Shown here one piece after another: positions 1 to 5,310 of a stretch of 5,950 bases of DNA. The notes beneath the pieces are model-generated. The model made no database searches, was not told the DNA's origin, and saw only the letters and a list, made by a program, of their open reading frames with translations. The stretch lies in the NCBI GenBank assembly GCA_030044035.1, contig JASHWN010000056.1, positions 1-5,950 of the forward strand, written 5' to 3'. How positions within the stretch are numbered: position 1 is the stretch's first letter; the number at the start of each line of letters is the position of its first letter. This DNA comes from Xanthobacteraceae bacterium (GTDB taxonomy: Bacteria > Pseudomonadota > Alphaproteobacteria > Rhizobiales > Xanthobacteraceae). The position numbers and the translations under genes were made by a program.

Positions 1-870
1 TACCGCGACCCGCACCTGCAAGCCTATTTGACCGCACGCCATGCCGTGCAGGTCTGGCCGCCGATTCCGTTCTCCTACAACACCATCGTCAGCCGGCCGC
101 CGTCGCCGTTTCCGTCCAAGCCGACCTGGCTGCTCAACGCCGAGGATTGCGCGTTCGCCGCCAAGAACGGCTACGGCCAATGCGGCAGCCTCGAATATAA
201 TTGGCTCGGCACTGACGACATCGGCCGCGACGTGCTGGCGCGCCTGATCTACGGCTTCCGCATCTCGGTCCTGTTCGGACTCGTTCTCACCGTGATCTCG
301 TCGCTGATCGGCGTCGCCGCCGGCGCGGTGCAGGGCTTTTTCGGCGGCTGGACCGACCTGTTGTTCCAACGCTTCATCGAAATCTGGACCTCGGTCCCGG
401 AGCTTTATCTGCTCCTGATCATCTCCTCGGTGCTGGTGCCCGGCTTCTTCGTGCTGCTCGGCATCTTGCTCATGTTCTCCTGGACTCGCCTGGTCGGGCT
501 CGTGCGCGCCGAGTTCCTGCGCGGCCGCAATTTCGAATATATCTTGGCGGCGCGCGCGCTCGGCGTGTCGAACAGAGTGATCATGTTCCGGCACCTGCTG
601 CCGAACGCCATGGTCGCCACCATGACCATGCTGCCGTTCATCATGTCATCCTCGGTGATGACGCTCACCGCGCTCGACTTCCTCGGCTTCGGCCTGCCGC
701 CCGGCTCACCATCGCTCGGCGAGCTGCTGTCGCAGGGCAAAGCCAACGTGCAGGCGCCGTGGCTCGGGCTCACCGGCTTCTTTTCCGTCGCGATCATGCT
801 CTCGCTGTTGATCTTCATCGGCGAAGCAGTGCGCGACGCCTTCGATCCACGCAAGACTTTTGCAAATTAG
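1..870 (+). CDS. yejE: YejE-like ABC peptide importer permease (5' end cut off)
   Basis: Inner-membrane permease of a YejABEF-type importer, which takes up peptides and, in E. coli, microcin C. The frame is open from base 1, so the real start lies upstream; 289 residues are visible, against roughly 340 for E. coli YejE, so the first membrane segment is probably missing. The visible part opens with a likely periplasmic stretch (PPIPFSYNTI), then GTDDIGRDVLARLIYG, typical of OppC/YejE permeases. Hydrophobic segments lie near 262-336, 403-477, 605-700 and 760-830. The EAA loop that docks on the ATPase is at about 541-606 (ILAARALG, then RHLLPNAM). The C-terminal IGEAVRDAFDP ending matches YejE as I know it. 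Two cysteines (codons 148-150 and 181-183) sit in the periplasmic stretch. yejF follows after 18 bp. The family is very clear; the exact substrate is inferred. Confidence 0.93.
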   Translation, partial: YRDPHLQAYLTARHAVQVWPPIPFSYNTIVSRPPSPFPSKPTWLLNAEDCAFAAKNGYGQCGSLEYNWLGTDDIGRDVLARLIYGFRISVLFGLVLTVISSLIGVAAGAVQGFFGGWTDLLFQRFIEIWTSVPELYLLLIISSVLVPGFFVLLGILLMFSWTRLVGLVRAEFLRGRNFEYILAARALGVSNRVIMFRHLLPNAMVATMTMLPFIMSSSVMTLTALDFLGFGLPPGSPSLGELLSQGKANVQAPWLGLTGFFSVAIMLSLLIFIGEAVRDAFDPRKTFAN

Positions 871-888
871 AATGTACAACCAACTCGC

Positions 889-2520
889 ATGACCGCCGAT
901 CCGCTGCTCTGCATCCGCGACCTATCCGTTGCCTTCCGCGCCGGCGGGCGGGAGACCCTTGCCGTCGACCGCGCCTCGTTCGACATCGGCAAGGGCGAGA
1001 CCGTGGCGCTGGTCGGCGAATCCGGCTCCGGCAAGTCGGTCACCGCGCTGTCGATCTTGAAGCTCCTGCCCTATCCGGCGGCGCGCCATCCTGGCGGCAG
1101 CATCGCCTTCAAGGGCCGCGACCTTCTAAAGCTCTCCGAACGCGACATGCGGCAGGTGCGCGGCGACGACATCACCATCATCTTTCAGGAGCCGCTGAGC
1201 TCGCTCAATCCGCTGCACACGATCGAGAAGCAGATCGGCGAAATCCTGCTGCTGCATCGCGGCCTCACCGGCGCGCCGGCGCGCGCCCGCACGCTCGAAG
1301 TCTTGCAACAGGTCGGCATTGCCGATCCGGAAAGCCGGCTCAAGAGCTATCCGCACCAATTGTCCGGCGGCCAGCGCCAGCGCGTCATGATCGCCATGGC
1401 GCTCGCCAACGAGCCGGACCTGTTGATCGCCGACGAGCCGACCACCGCGCTCGACGTCACCGTCCAGGCGCAGATCATCGCGCTGCTCAAAGACATTCAG
1501 AAGCGGCTCGGCATGTCGCTGCTCTTCATCACCCACGACCTCGGCATCGTGCGCAAGATCGCGCAGAAGGTCTGCGTCATGAAGGACGGCTGTATCGTCG
1601 AGCAGGGCGACGTTGAGCGCGTATTTACCGCGCCGGCGCATCCCTACACCCGGGCGCTGCTGGCCGCCGAGCCGAAGCCCGATCCGGCGCAGCCCCATCC
1701 GGCCGCGCCGCTGGTGCTCGAGACCACCGACCTGAAAGTCTGGTTTCCGATCCGGCGCGGCGTGCTGCGCAAGACTGTCGGTCACATCAAGGCGGTGGAC
1801 GGCGTGTCCGTCGCGCTGCGCCAGGGCGAGACGCTCGGCGTGGTCGGCGAATCCGGCTCCGGCAAGACCACGCTTGGACTGGCGCTCTTGCGCCTCATCT
1901 CCTCCGACGGGCCGATCGTGTTCATGGGCAACAAGCTGCAGGGCCTGCGCTTCAAACAGATGCGGCCGTTCCGCCACGCCATGCAGATCGTGTTTCAGGA
2001 CCCGTACGGCTCGCTGTCGCCGCGGCTTTCGGTCGCCGAGATCATCAAGGAAGGCCTCAAGGTGCATCATCCGACGATGACGGAGCGGGTGCGCGACGCC
2101 CGCGTCGTCCGCGCGCTGACCGACGTCGGCCTCGATCCCGAGACGCGCTTTCGCTTTCCGCACGAATTTTCCGGCGGCCAGCGCCAGCGCATCGCGGTGG
2201 CGCGCGCCATCGTGCTGGAGCCGACCTTCATGGTGCTCGACGAGCCGACCAGCGCGCTCGACGCGCTGATCCAGTGCCAGATGGTCGATCTGTTCTGCGA
2301 CCTGCAGAAGCGCCGCAACCTCACCTATCTGTTCATCTCGCACGACCTGCGCGTGGTCGCGGCGCTGGCGAGCCGTTTGGTGGTGATGCGCGCCGGCAAG
2401 GTGGTGGAATCCGGCGACGCCACCGAGCTGTTCCGCAACCCGAAGACCGACTACACCCGCGCCCTGTTCGCCGCCGCCTTCGACATCGAGACCGCGCCCG
2501 CAGGCGTGGTGGCGCAGTAA
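889..2520 (+). CDS. yejF: YejF-like ABC importer ATPase, two fused nucleotide-binding domains
   Basis: Cytoplasmic ATPase that powers the Yej peptide importer; one 543-residue chain carries both nucleotide-binding domains, as in E. coli YejF (about 530). Domain 1: Walker A GESGSGKS at residues 43-50, signature LSGGQ 158-162, Walker B ending D182-E183, H-loop His216. Residues about 248-262 ([15 protein letters not shown]) are the oligopeptide-transporter ATPase extension that follows domain 1. Domain 2: Walker A GESGSGKT 320-327, signature FSGGQ 427-431 (Phe for Leu), Walker B ending D451-E452, H-loop His485; a second PxxxYTRAL-type tail lies near the C-terminus. All catalytic motifs are intact, so both sites look active. 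The ATG at 889 is the only usable start after the yejE stop; there is no clear Shine-Dalgarno sequence, which suggests translation coupled to yejE. A six-codon ORF at 872-892 ends on this start codon in an ATGA overlap. Confidence 0.96.
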   Translation: MTADPLLCIRDLSVAFRAGGRETLAVDRASFDIGKGETVALVGESGSGKSVTALSILKLLPYPAARHPGGSIAFKGRDLLKLSERDMRQVRGDDITIIFQEPLSSLNPLHTIEKQIGEILLLHRGLTGAPARARTLEVLQQVGIADPESRLKSYPHQLSGGQRQRVMIAMALANEPDLLIADEPTTALDVTVQAQIIALLKDIQKRLGMSLLFITHDLGIVRKIAQKVCVMKDGCIVEQGDVERVFTAPAHPYTRALLAAEPKPDPAQPHPAAPLVLETTDLKVWFPIRRGVLRKTVGHIKAVDGVSVALRQGETLGVVGESGSGKTTLGLALLRLISSDGPIVFMGNKLQGLRFKQMRPFRHAMQIVFQDPYGSLSPRLSVAEIIKEGLKVHHPTMTERVRDARVVRALTDVGLDPETRFRFPHEFSGGQRQRIAVARAIVLEPTFMVLDEPTSALDALIQCQMVDLFCDLQKRRNLTYLFISHDLRVVAALASRLVVMRAGKVVESGDATELFRNPKTDYTRALFAAAFDIETAPAGVVAQ

Positions 2521-2553
2521 AATCTTTCCTGCCTTTAATCGTCTTCCATGCGC

Positions 2554-2686
2554 GTTTCCCGGGCGCAGCGCAGCACGAAGTGGTGCGCTGCAGACCCGGG
2601 ATCGTTACAAACACCGAGTCTATGAAGGTCCCGGATCAGCGGTGCACCGCTTCGCTATGCTACGCGCTGCACCGCATCCGGGAAAC
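2554..2686. repeat. Intergenic palindromic repeat element (two hairpins, matched ends)
   Basis: Noncoding element between two convergent genes. The outer ends are inverted copies: GTTTCCCGG at 2554-2562 and CCGGGAAAC at 2678-2686. Inside are two long hairpins. The left one pairs CCCGGG 2558-2563 with CCCGGG 2595-2600, and 2565-2576 with 2580-2591 (one mismatch) around a GAA loop. The right one pairs TCCCGGAT 2629-2636 with ATCCGGGA 2676-2683, and GCGGTGCA 2639-2646 with TGCACCGC 2668-2675. About 28 bp of unpaired sequence joins them. Similar GC-rich mosaics are, from memory, dispersed in many copies in Bradyrhizobium-like genomes. No hairpin is followed by a T-run, so it is not a classical terminator, but it could block read-through from both sides. 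Structure is certain; membership in a dispersed family is inferred. Confidence 0.7.
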
Positions 2687-2693
2687 ACTTGTC

Positions 2694-3491
2694 TCAATCG
2701 CACCGCGCCGTCATGCCGCCGTCGACCACGATCTCGGTGCCGGTGATGAAGCGCGCCTCGTCGGAGGCGAGAAACAGCACCGCGGCCGCGGTGTCGCGGC
2801 CGTCGCCCATGAAACCGAGCGGGATGCGCGCCACCCGCGATTTCAGCAACGCATCGATGTCGCCGCCGGTGCGCTGCTTGGCAAGGCGCGCTTCGACCAT
2901 GGGCGTGTGCATTTGCCCGGGCACCACCGTATTCACGCGGATGCCGTGCTTGGCGTATTGCACGGCGGTGACGCGGGAGAACTGGATGACCGCGGCCTTC
3001 GACGAGGCGTAGCCGATCTGCGGCGAGCCGGTGTAGCGCGCGCCCGATGTCGACGCGGTGTTGACGATGGCGCCGCTGGCCTGCGCGACCATGATCGGAA
3101 TGACGTGGCGGCAGGTGAGAAACACGCTTTTGAGATTGTAGTCGAGCTGCGCGTCGAAGGCGTCTTCGGACAGTTCCGCGGCGCCGCCCGCGGCCGAGCC
3201 GCCGACATTGTTGACCAGGATGTCGATGCGGCCGAACGTTTTGCGGCACGCCTCCGTCATGGCGCGCACCTGCGCGTCGTCGGTGACGTCGCAAACGTGG
3301 GTCGCGATCGCGCCGTCATTGCCGACGCGCGCCACCGTCTCGGCCATCGATTCGGCGTTCCGGTCGACGGCAAAGACCTTGGCGCCTTCGCGGGCGAACA
3401 GCACCGCGGCGGCGCGGCCGTTGCCCCAGCCCGGCCCGACACAGCCCGCGCCGGCGATCAGCGCCACTTTGCCCGCTACCCGCCCCGCCAC
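2694..3491 (-). CDS. SDR-family NAD(P)-dependent oxidoreductase
   Basis: Classical short-chain dehydrogenase/reductase, 265 residues, a normal length. It has a Rossmann fold with cofactor loop AGAGCVGPGWGNGRA at residues 13-27; this is about five residues longer than the usual TGxxxGxG. Asp43 at the end of beta-strand 2 (AVDRN) favours NAD(H) over NADP(H). NNVGG follows at 94-98. The catalytic tetrad is likely N119, S147, Y161 (YASSK) and K165, all present. The PG motif after the active site (VVPGQMHTPM, 189-198) and the C-terminal GTEIVVDGGM complete the fold. The start is GTG at 3489-3491, set by GGGGAG eight bases upstream; no better in-frame ATG is seen. It converges with yejF and diverges from the cysteine-rich gene, so it appears to be a single-gene unit. 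The substrate cannot be told from sequence; alcohol, sugar or acyl-chain dehydrogenases of this family look alike. Confidence 0.93.
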   Translation of the reverse strand: MAGRVAGKVALIAGAGCVGPGWGNGRAAAVLFAREGAKVFAVDRNAESMAETVARVGNDGAIATHVCDVTDDAQVRAMTEACRKTFGRIDILVNNVGGSAAGGAAELSEDAFDAQLDYNLKSVFLTCRHVIPIMVAQASGAIVNTASTSGARYTGSPQIGYASSKAAVIQFSRVTAVQYAKHGIRVNTVVPGQMHTPMVEARLAKQRTGGDIDALLKSRVARIPLGFMGDGRDTAAAVLFLASDEARFITGTEIVVDGGMTARCD

Positions 3492-3499
3492 GATTTTTT

Positions 3500-3505
3500 C
3501 TCCCC
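3500..3505 (-). promoter_or_regulatory. Ribosome binding site of the SDR gene
   Basis: Read on the minus strand this is GGGGAG, followed by eight A/T-rich bases and then the GTG start codon at 3491. It supports the GTG rather than a downstream ATG as the start of the dehydrogenase. Confidence 0.65.
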
Positions 3506-3576
3506 GCGTCTATGTTGCAACCCTTCGACGATACCACGCTGCTCGGCAATGAGGTATGCTGTCGAGGTGGGACATT

Positions 3577-3602
3577 TTTTCGTCGACTTTGCGTCGGCAA
3601 AA
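3577..3602 (+). other. Predicted leader hairpin just upstream of the cysteine-rich gene
   Basis: In RNA, bases 3577-3580 (UUUU) can pair with 3599-3602 (AAAA), and 3582-3587 with 3593-3598 (one G-U pair), around a UUUGC loop, with C3581 bulged. The hairpin ends two bases before the AGGAGG ribosome binding site, so it could protect the transcript or influence ribosome access. I see no convincing sigma70 promoter in the 126-bp divergent gap (3492-3617). Evidence is from pairing by eye only. Confidence 0.3.
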
Positions 3603-3604
3603 TC

Positions 3605-3610
3605 AGGAGG
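3605..3610 (+). promoter_or_regulatory. Strong ribosome binding site of the cysteine-rich gene
   Basis: AGGAGG is a perfect Shine-Dalgarno core, seven bases before the ATG at 3618. It fixes the start of the small secreted protein inside a much longer open frame and is the strongest site in the window, suggesting high expression. Its AGGA half can pair with TCCT at 3614-3617, a weak four-base stem. Confidence 0.85.
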
Positions 3611-3617
3611 AAATCCT

Positions 3618-3857
3618 ATGAAACGATTTGCTGTCACATTGACGGCAGTTGCGTTCGTCTTCGGCCTGACGGCGTTGGCCAGCGCGCAGACCCTTGGCCC
3701 CGGAGCAGCCAACCTGCAGGGGCAGGTGCACAACTTCACGCCGCTGGTGAAGCAAGCGGCGTGCGGCGGCCCGGGCCCGTTCTGTCCCCCCGGATGGGTG
3801 CGCCGGTGTTGGCGCGGCCCGTTCGGCCACCTGCATTGCCGCTGCGTGCCTTGCTGA
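3618..3857 (+). CDS. Small secreted cysteine-rich protein, function unknown
   Basis: A 79-residue protein with a Sec signal peptide: MKR, a hydrophobic core (residues 4-20), then ALASA before Gln24, so cleavage is likely after Ala23. The mature part is about 56 residues. Its first half (24-45) is plain and polar; its second half packs six cysteines (49, 56, 64, 74, 76, 79; spacing 6, 7, 9, 1, 2) with many Gly, Pro, Arg and aromatic residues, and ends on Cys79. An even number of cysteines in an exported protein suggests three disulfides or metal binding. The RGPFGHLHC stretch recalls the short Gly/Arg/Cys-rich exported proteins common in Bradyrhizobium-like genomes, but I cannot assign a family. 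It has its own strong ribosome binding site and a terminator 39 bases after the stop, so it is a free-standing gene. Real gene: confident. Function: not known. Confidence 0.85.
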   Translation: MKRFAVTLTAVAFVFGLTALASAQTLGPGAANLQGQVHNFTPLVKQAACGGPGPFCPPGWVRRCWRGPFGHLHCRCVPC

Positions 3858-3895
3858 GCGGCGCCGCGCTTCAAAGTCGCCATCGATATTGCGCG

Positions 3896-3920
3896 AGGCC
3901 GCCCTTCGGGCGGCCTTGTT
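3896..3920 (+). terminator. Intrinsic terminator after the cysteine-rich gene
   Basis: A perfect nine-base stem, AGGCCGCCC (3896-3904) and GGGCGGCCT (3908-3916), closes on a TTC loop and is followed by the T-containing TGTT. The T-run is short, as is common in GC-rich alphaproteobacteria. It lies 38 bases past the stop codon at 3857. On the minus strand it lies about 60 bases past the monooxygenase stop and could also slow that transcript, though it lacks a U-run there. A further six-base stem, GCGCCG 3952-3957 with CGGCGC 3961-3966, sits closer to that stop. Confidence 0.75.
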
Positions 3921-3975
3921 GCGTCTGGCCGGACCGGATCGGCGGATCGATGCGCCGCCGCGGCGCCGACCCAAA

Positions 3976-5019
3976 TCAACTCACCAGCAGCGGCGCGACG
4001 GCGTGCGCCTGCATCGGCGCGACGATCTCCTCGCCGATCCGCTGCACGTTGTCGACGGTCGGGATGATCTTGCACAGCACGAGCTCGATGCCGATCTCCT
4101 CGAACCGCCGCAACTGGCGCAGCACGCTCTCGGTGGAGCCGATGCAGCCTAGTCTGGTGGCCGGCAGCATGCGTTGCTCGATCTTGCGGGTGTCTGGGTC
4201 GGGGTCGTAGGCGAAGATGCGCTTGATGGTGGCGTCGAGTGCGTCCGCTTCGTCACGGCCGAGCGCAACGAACGGGTTGAGCGCGTAGCGCACTTTGCGC
4301 CCGGCCTGTTCGCAGCGGCGGTTCATATCGGCGACCGCGGCTTCGAGCCCGCGCAGCGCCTCGTCGACGGTCTGCGCGCCCTTCGGATAATCGATGAACC
4401 ACCAGTCGCAATGGCCGGCGATGAAATCGCGGCCGCGGTCGCTGCGGCTCACCGAATAGATTTCCGGCGGCACCGGCGACGCCGGCTTGAGCAGCAGCTG
4501 GCCGCGCTCGACCTGATAGTGGCGGCCGGCGTACGAAAACGTTTCGTTGGTCCACAGCCCGCGCAGGATGTCGATGAACTCGACAGTGCGCCGGTAGCGT
4601 TCCTCGCCCTGCAGCACGGTGCCGCCGAACATGCGGAATTCCTCGTCGAACCAGCCGTTGACGATGTTGAGCGCCATGCGGCCGCGGCACACGCGGTCGA
4701 GCGACACCGCGAGCTTGGCGATCATGACCGGGTCGATCAGGCCGGGATGCACGGCGACCAGCGCGCGGATGCGGTCGAGCCGCGAGGCGATCGCGCTCGC
4801 CAGCACCCAGGCGGCAAGATCGTTACCGAGGTGCCGCTCGGCGAACAGGCAAAGCTCGAAACCGGCGCGGTCGGCCGCGAGCAGAAGCTCGACGCCGAGA
4901 TCGAACTGGGCGTCGAGCCGGCCATCCGGCAGGGGCGACAGCGCCTCGCTGACGGCTTGGGCGATTTCCGCCGAGCCGACGGTCGCCATCGGTATTGGAG
5001 CATAGAGGCCGAATTGCAT
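3976..5019 (-). CDS. Luciferase-like (LLM class) flavin-dependent monooxygenase
   Basis: A 347-residue TIM-barrel enzyme of the bacterial luciferase superfamily. These use reduced FMN supplied by a separate reductase, plus oxygen, to oxidise or cleave small molecules. Visible family signs are the N-terminal strand MQFGLYAPIP; GFELCLFAERHLGND (53-67); the conserved core LDRVCRGRMALNIVNGWFDEE, ending about residue 127, with NIVNGW at 118-123; EERYRRTVEFIDILRGLW (139-156); and FSYAGRHYQV (161-170). The NIVNGW..EEF segment and its spacing to ERY recall alkanesulfonate/dimethylsulfone (SsuD, SfnG) and pyrimidine (RutA) monooxygenases, so a sulfonate, sulfone or related substrate is possible but unproven. 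I chose ATG 5017-5019 over the GTG at 5028 because AGGTGG sits five bases upstream and the protein then begins like its family. No reductase or ABC sulfonate transporter gene is adjacent. Superfamily confident, substrate open. Confidence 0.92.
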   Translation of the reverse strand: MQFGLYAPIPMATVGSAEIAQAVSEALSPLPDGRLDAQFDLGVELLLAADRAGFELCLFAERHLGNDLAAWVLASAIASRLDRIRALVAVHPGLIDPVMIAKLAVSLDRVCRGRMALNIVNGWFDEEFRMFGGTVLQGEERYRRTVEFIDILRGLWTNETFSYAGRHYQVERGQLLLKPASPVPPEIYSVSRSDRGRDFIAGHCDWWFIDYPKGAQTVDEALRGLEAAVADMNRRCEQAGRKVRYALNPFVALGRDEADALDATIKRIFAYDPDPDTRKIEQRMLPATRLGCIGSTESVLRQLRRFEEIGIELVLCKIIPTVDNVQRIGEEIVAPMQAHAVAPLLVS

Positions 5020-5024
5020 GCACA

Positions 5025-5030
5025 CCACCT
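5025..5030 (-). promoter_or_regulatory. Ribosome binding site of the monooxygenase gene
   Basis: Minus-strand AGGTGG, five bases before ATG 5017-5019. It overlaps the alternative GTG start codons (5026-5028 and 5023-5025), which argues that those are not used. Confidence 0.6.
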
Positions 5031-5202
5031 GCAGCGCTGATACGCGGCAATCTTAGCTGAAGGCAGCCGCAGCTTCTATGCAGCTTTAACCTGTGCAAGG
5101 GCATAGCAGCAGGCGCTAAGGCGCATAAACGTCGTCGCCCAGCCATAATGTTCGCACAGATCAACTTACATCTGATAGTTCTAAGCGTCGCAGCCGCGCT
5201 CG
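5031..5202. other. Left part of the gap between monooxygenase and kinase genes
   Basis: No gene is visible. This stretch should carry the promoter of the minus-strand monooxygenase gene, but I find no convincing -35/-10 pair. Two weak signals could be regulator sites: GCAGCTT occurs at 5069-5075 and 5080-5086, a one-helical-turn spacing of 11, and CTATGC 5076-5081 is inverted as GCATAG 5101-5106. The sequence is less GC-rich than the genes to the left. Confidence 0.35.
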
Positions 5203-5227
5203 GGAACCTTTTCAGTCGGCGGAGGTT
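5203..5227 (+). promoter_or_regulatory. Possible EcfG-type general stress promoter
   Basis: GGAAC at 5203-5207, a 16-base spacer, then GGTT at 5224-5227. The consensus for the alphaproteobacterial stress sigma factor EcfG is GGAAC-N16/17-CGTT, so only one base differs. It points rightward, and no sensible + strand ORF follows: the ATGs at 5236 and 5313 read only three codons each before a stop. A transcript would start near 5233 and run into the hairpins at 5260-5303 and then antisense to the kinase gene. AACCT 5205-5209 and AGGTT 5223-5227 are also inverted and followed by Ts, so a weak terminator is the main alternative reading. Confidence 0.35.
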
Positions 5228-5259
5228 TTTTTGCGATGCTGCGCTAAGAGGGATTTATA

Positions 5260-5303
5260 TCAGCGCGAAATAATTGCCCCGAGCAGTCAATCGCGCTGAC
5301 TGC
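5260..5303. terminator. Overlapping, mutually exclusive hairpins after the kinase gene
   Basis: Two perfect inverted repeats share bases 5297-5299. TCAGCGCGA 5260-5268 pairs with TCGCGCTGA 5291-5299 over a 22-base loop; GCAGTCA 5283-5289 pairs with TGACTGC 5297-5303 over a seven-base loop. Both cannot form fully at once. They begin eight bases after the kinase stop on the minus strand, so a terminator role is likely. On that strand the outer stem is followed by TATAAAT and the short stem by no T-run. Confidence 0.45.
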
Positions 5304-5310
5304 CGCAATC

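Noticed and set aside
1126..2343. A 405-codon minus-strand ORF inside yejF.
   Set aside because: It is an antisense shadow of a high-GC gene; the + strand carries every ABC ATPase motif in order.
2558..2600. The left hairpin of the repeat as an ordinary intrinsic terminator of yejF.
   Set aside because: No T-run follows the stem and its arms are echoed by the second hairpin, so a repeat element explains it better.
2274..3857. A 527-codon open frame on the + strand running from inside yejF across the repeat and antisense to the dehydrogenase.
   Set aside because: It overlaps the well-supported yejF and SDR genes and its low-complexity Arg/His/Ala-rich translation resembles no family. Only its tail from the ATG at 3618, with signal peptide and AGGAGG, is a real gene.
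3762..3857. The cysteine-rich domain as a plant NCR-like or bacteriocin peptide.
   Set aside because: The cysteine spacing does not match the NCR patterns I know, and there are no bacteriocin maturation, immunity or export genes nearby.
4174..5040. A 288-codon + strand ORF opposite the monooxygenase.
   Set aside because: It is an antisense shadow with Arg/Ala/Glu/Val-rich composition and no ribosome binding site; the minus strand encodes a clear LLM-family enzyme.
5100..5150. A minus-strand CGAAC ... CGTT pair that might be an EcfG promoter for the monooxygenase gene.
   Set aside because: The first base of the -35 block is wrong and the spacer is 18, outside the usual 16-17.
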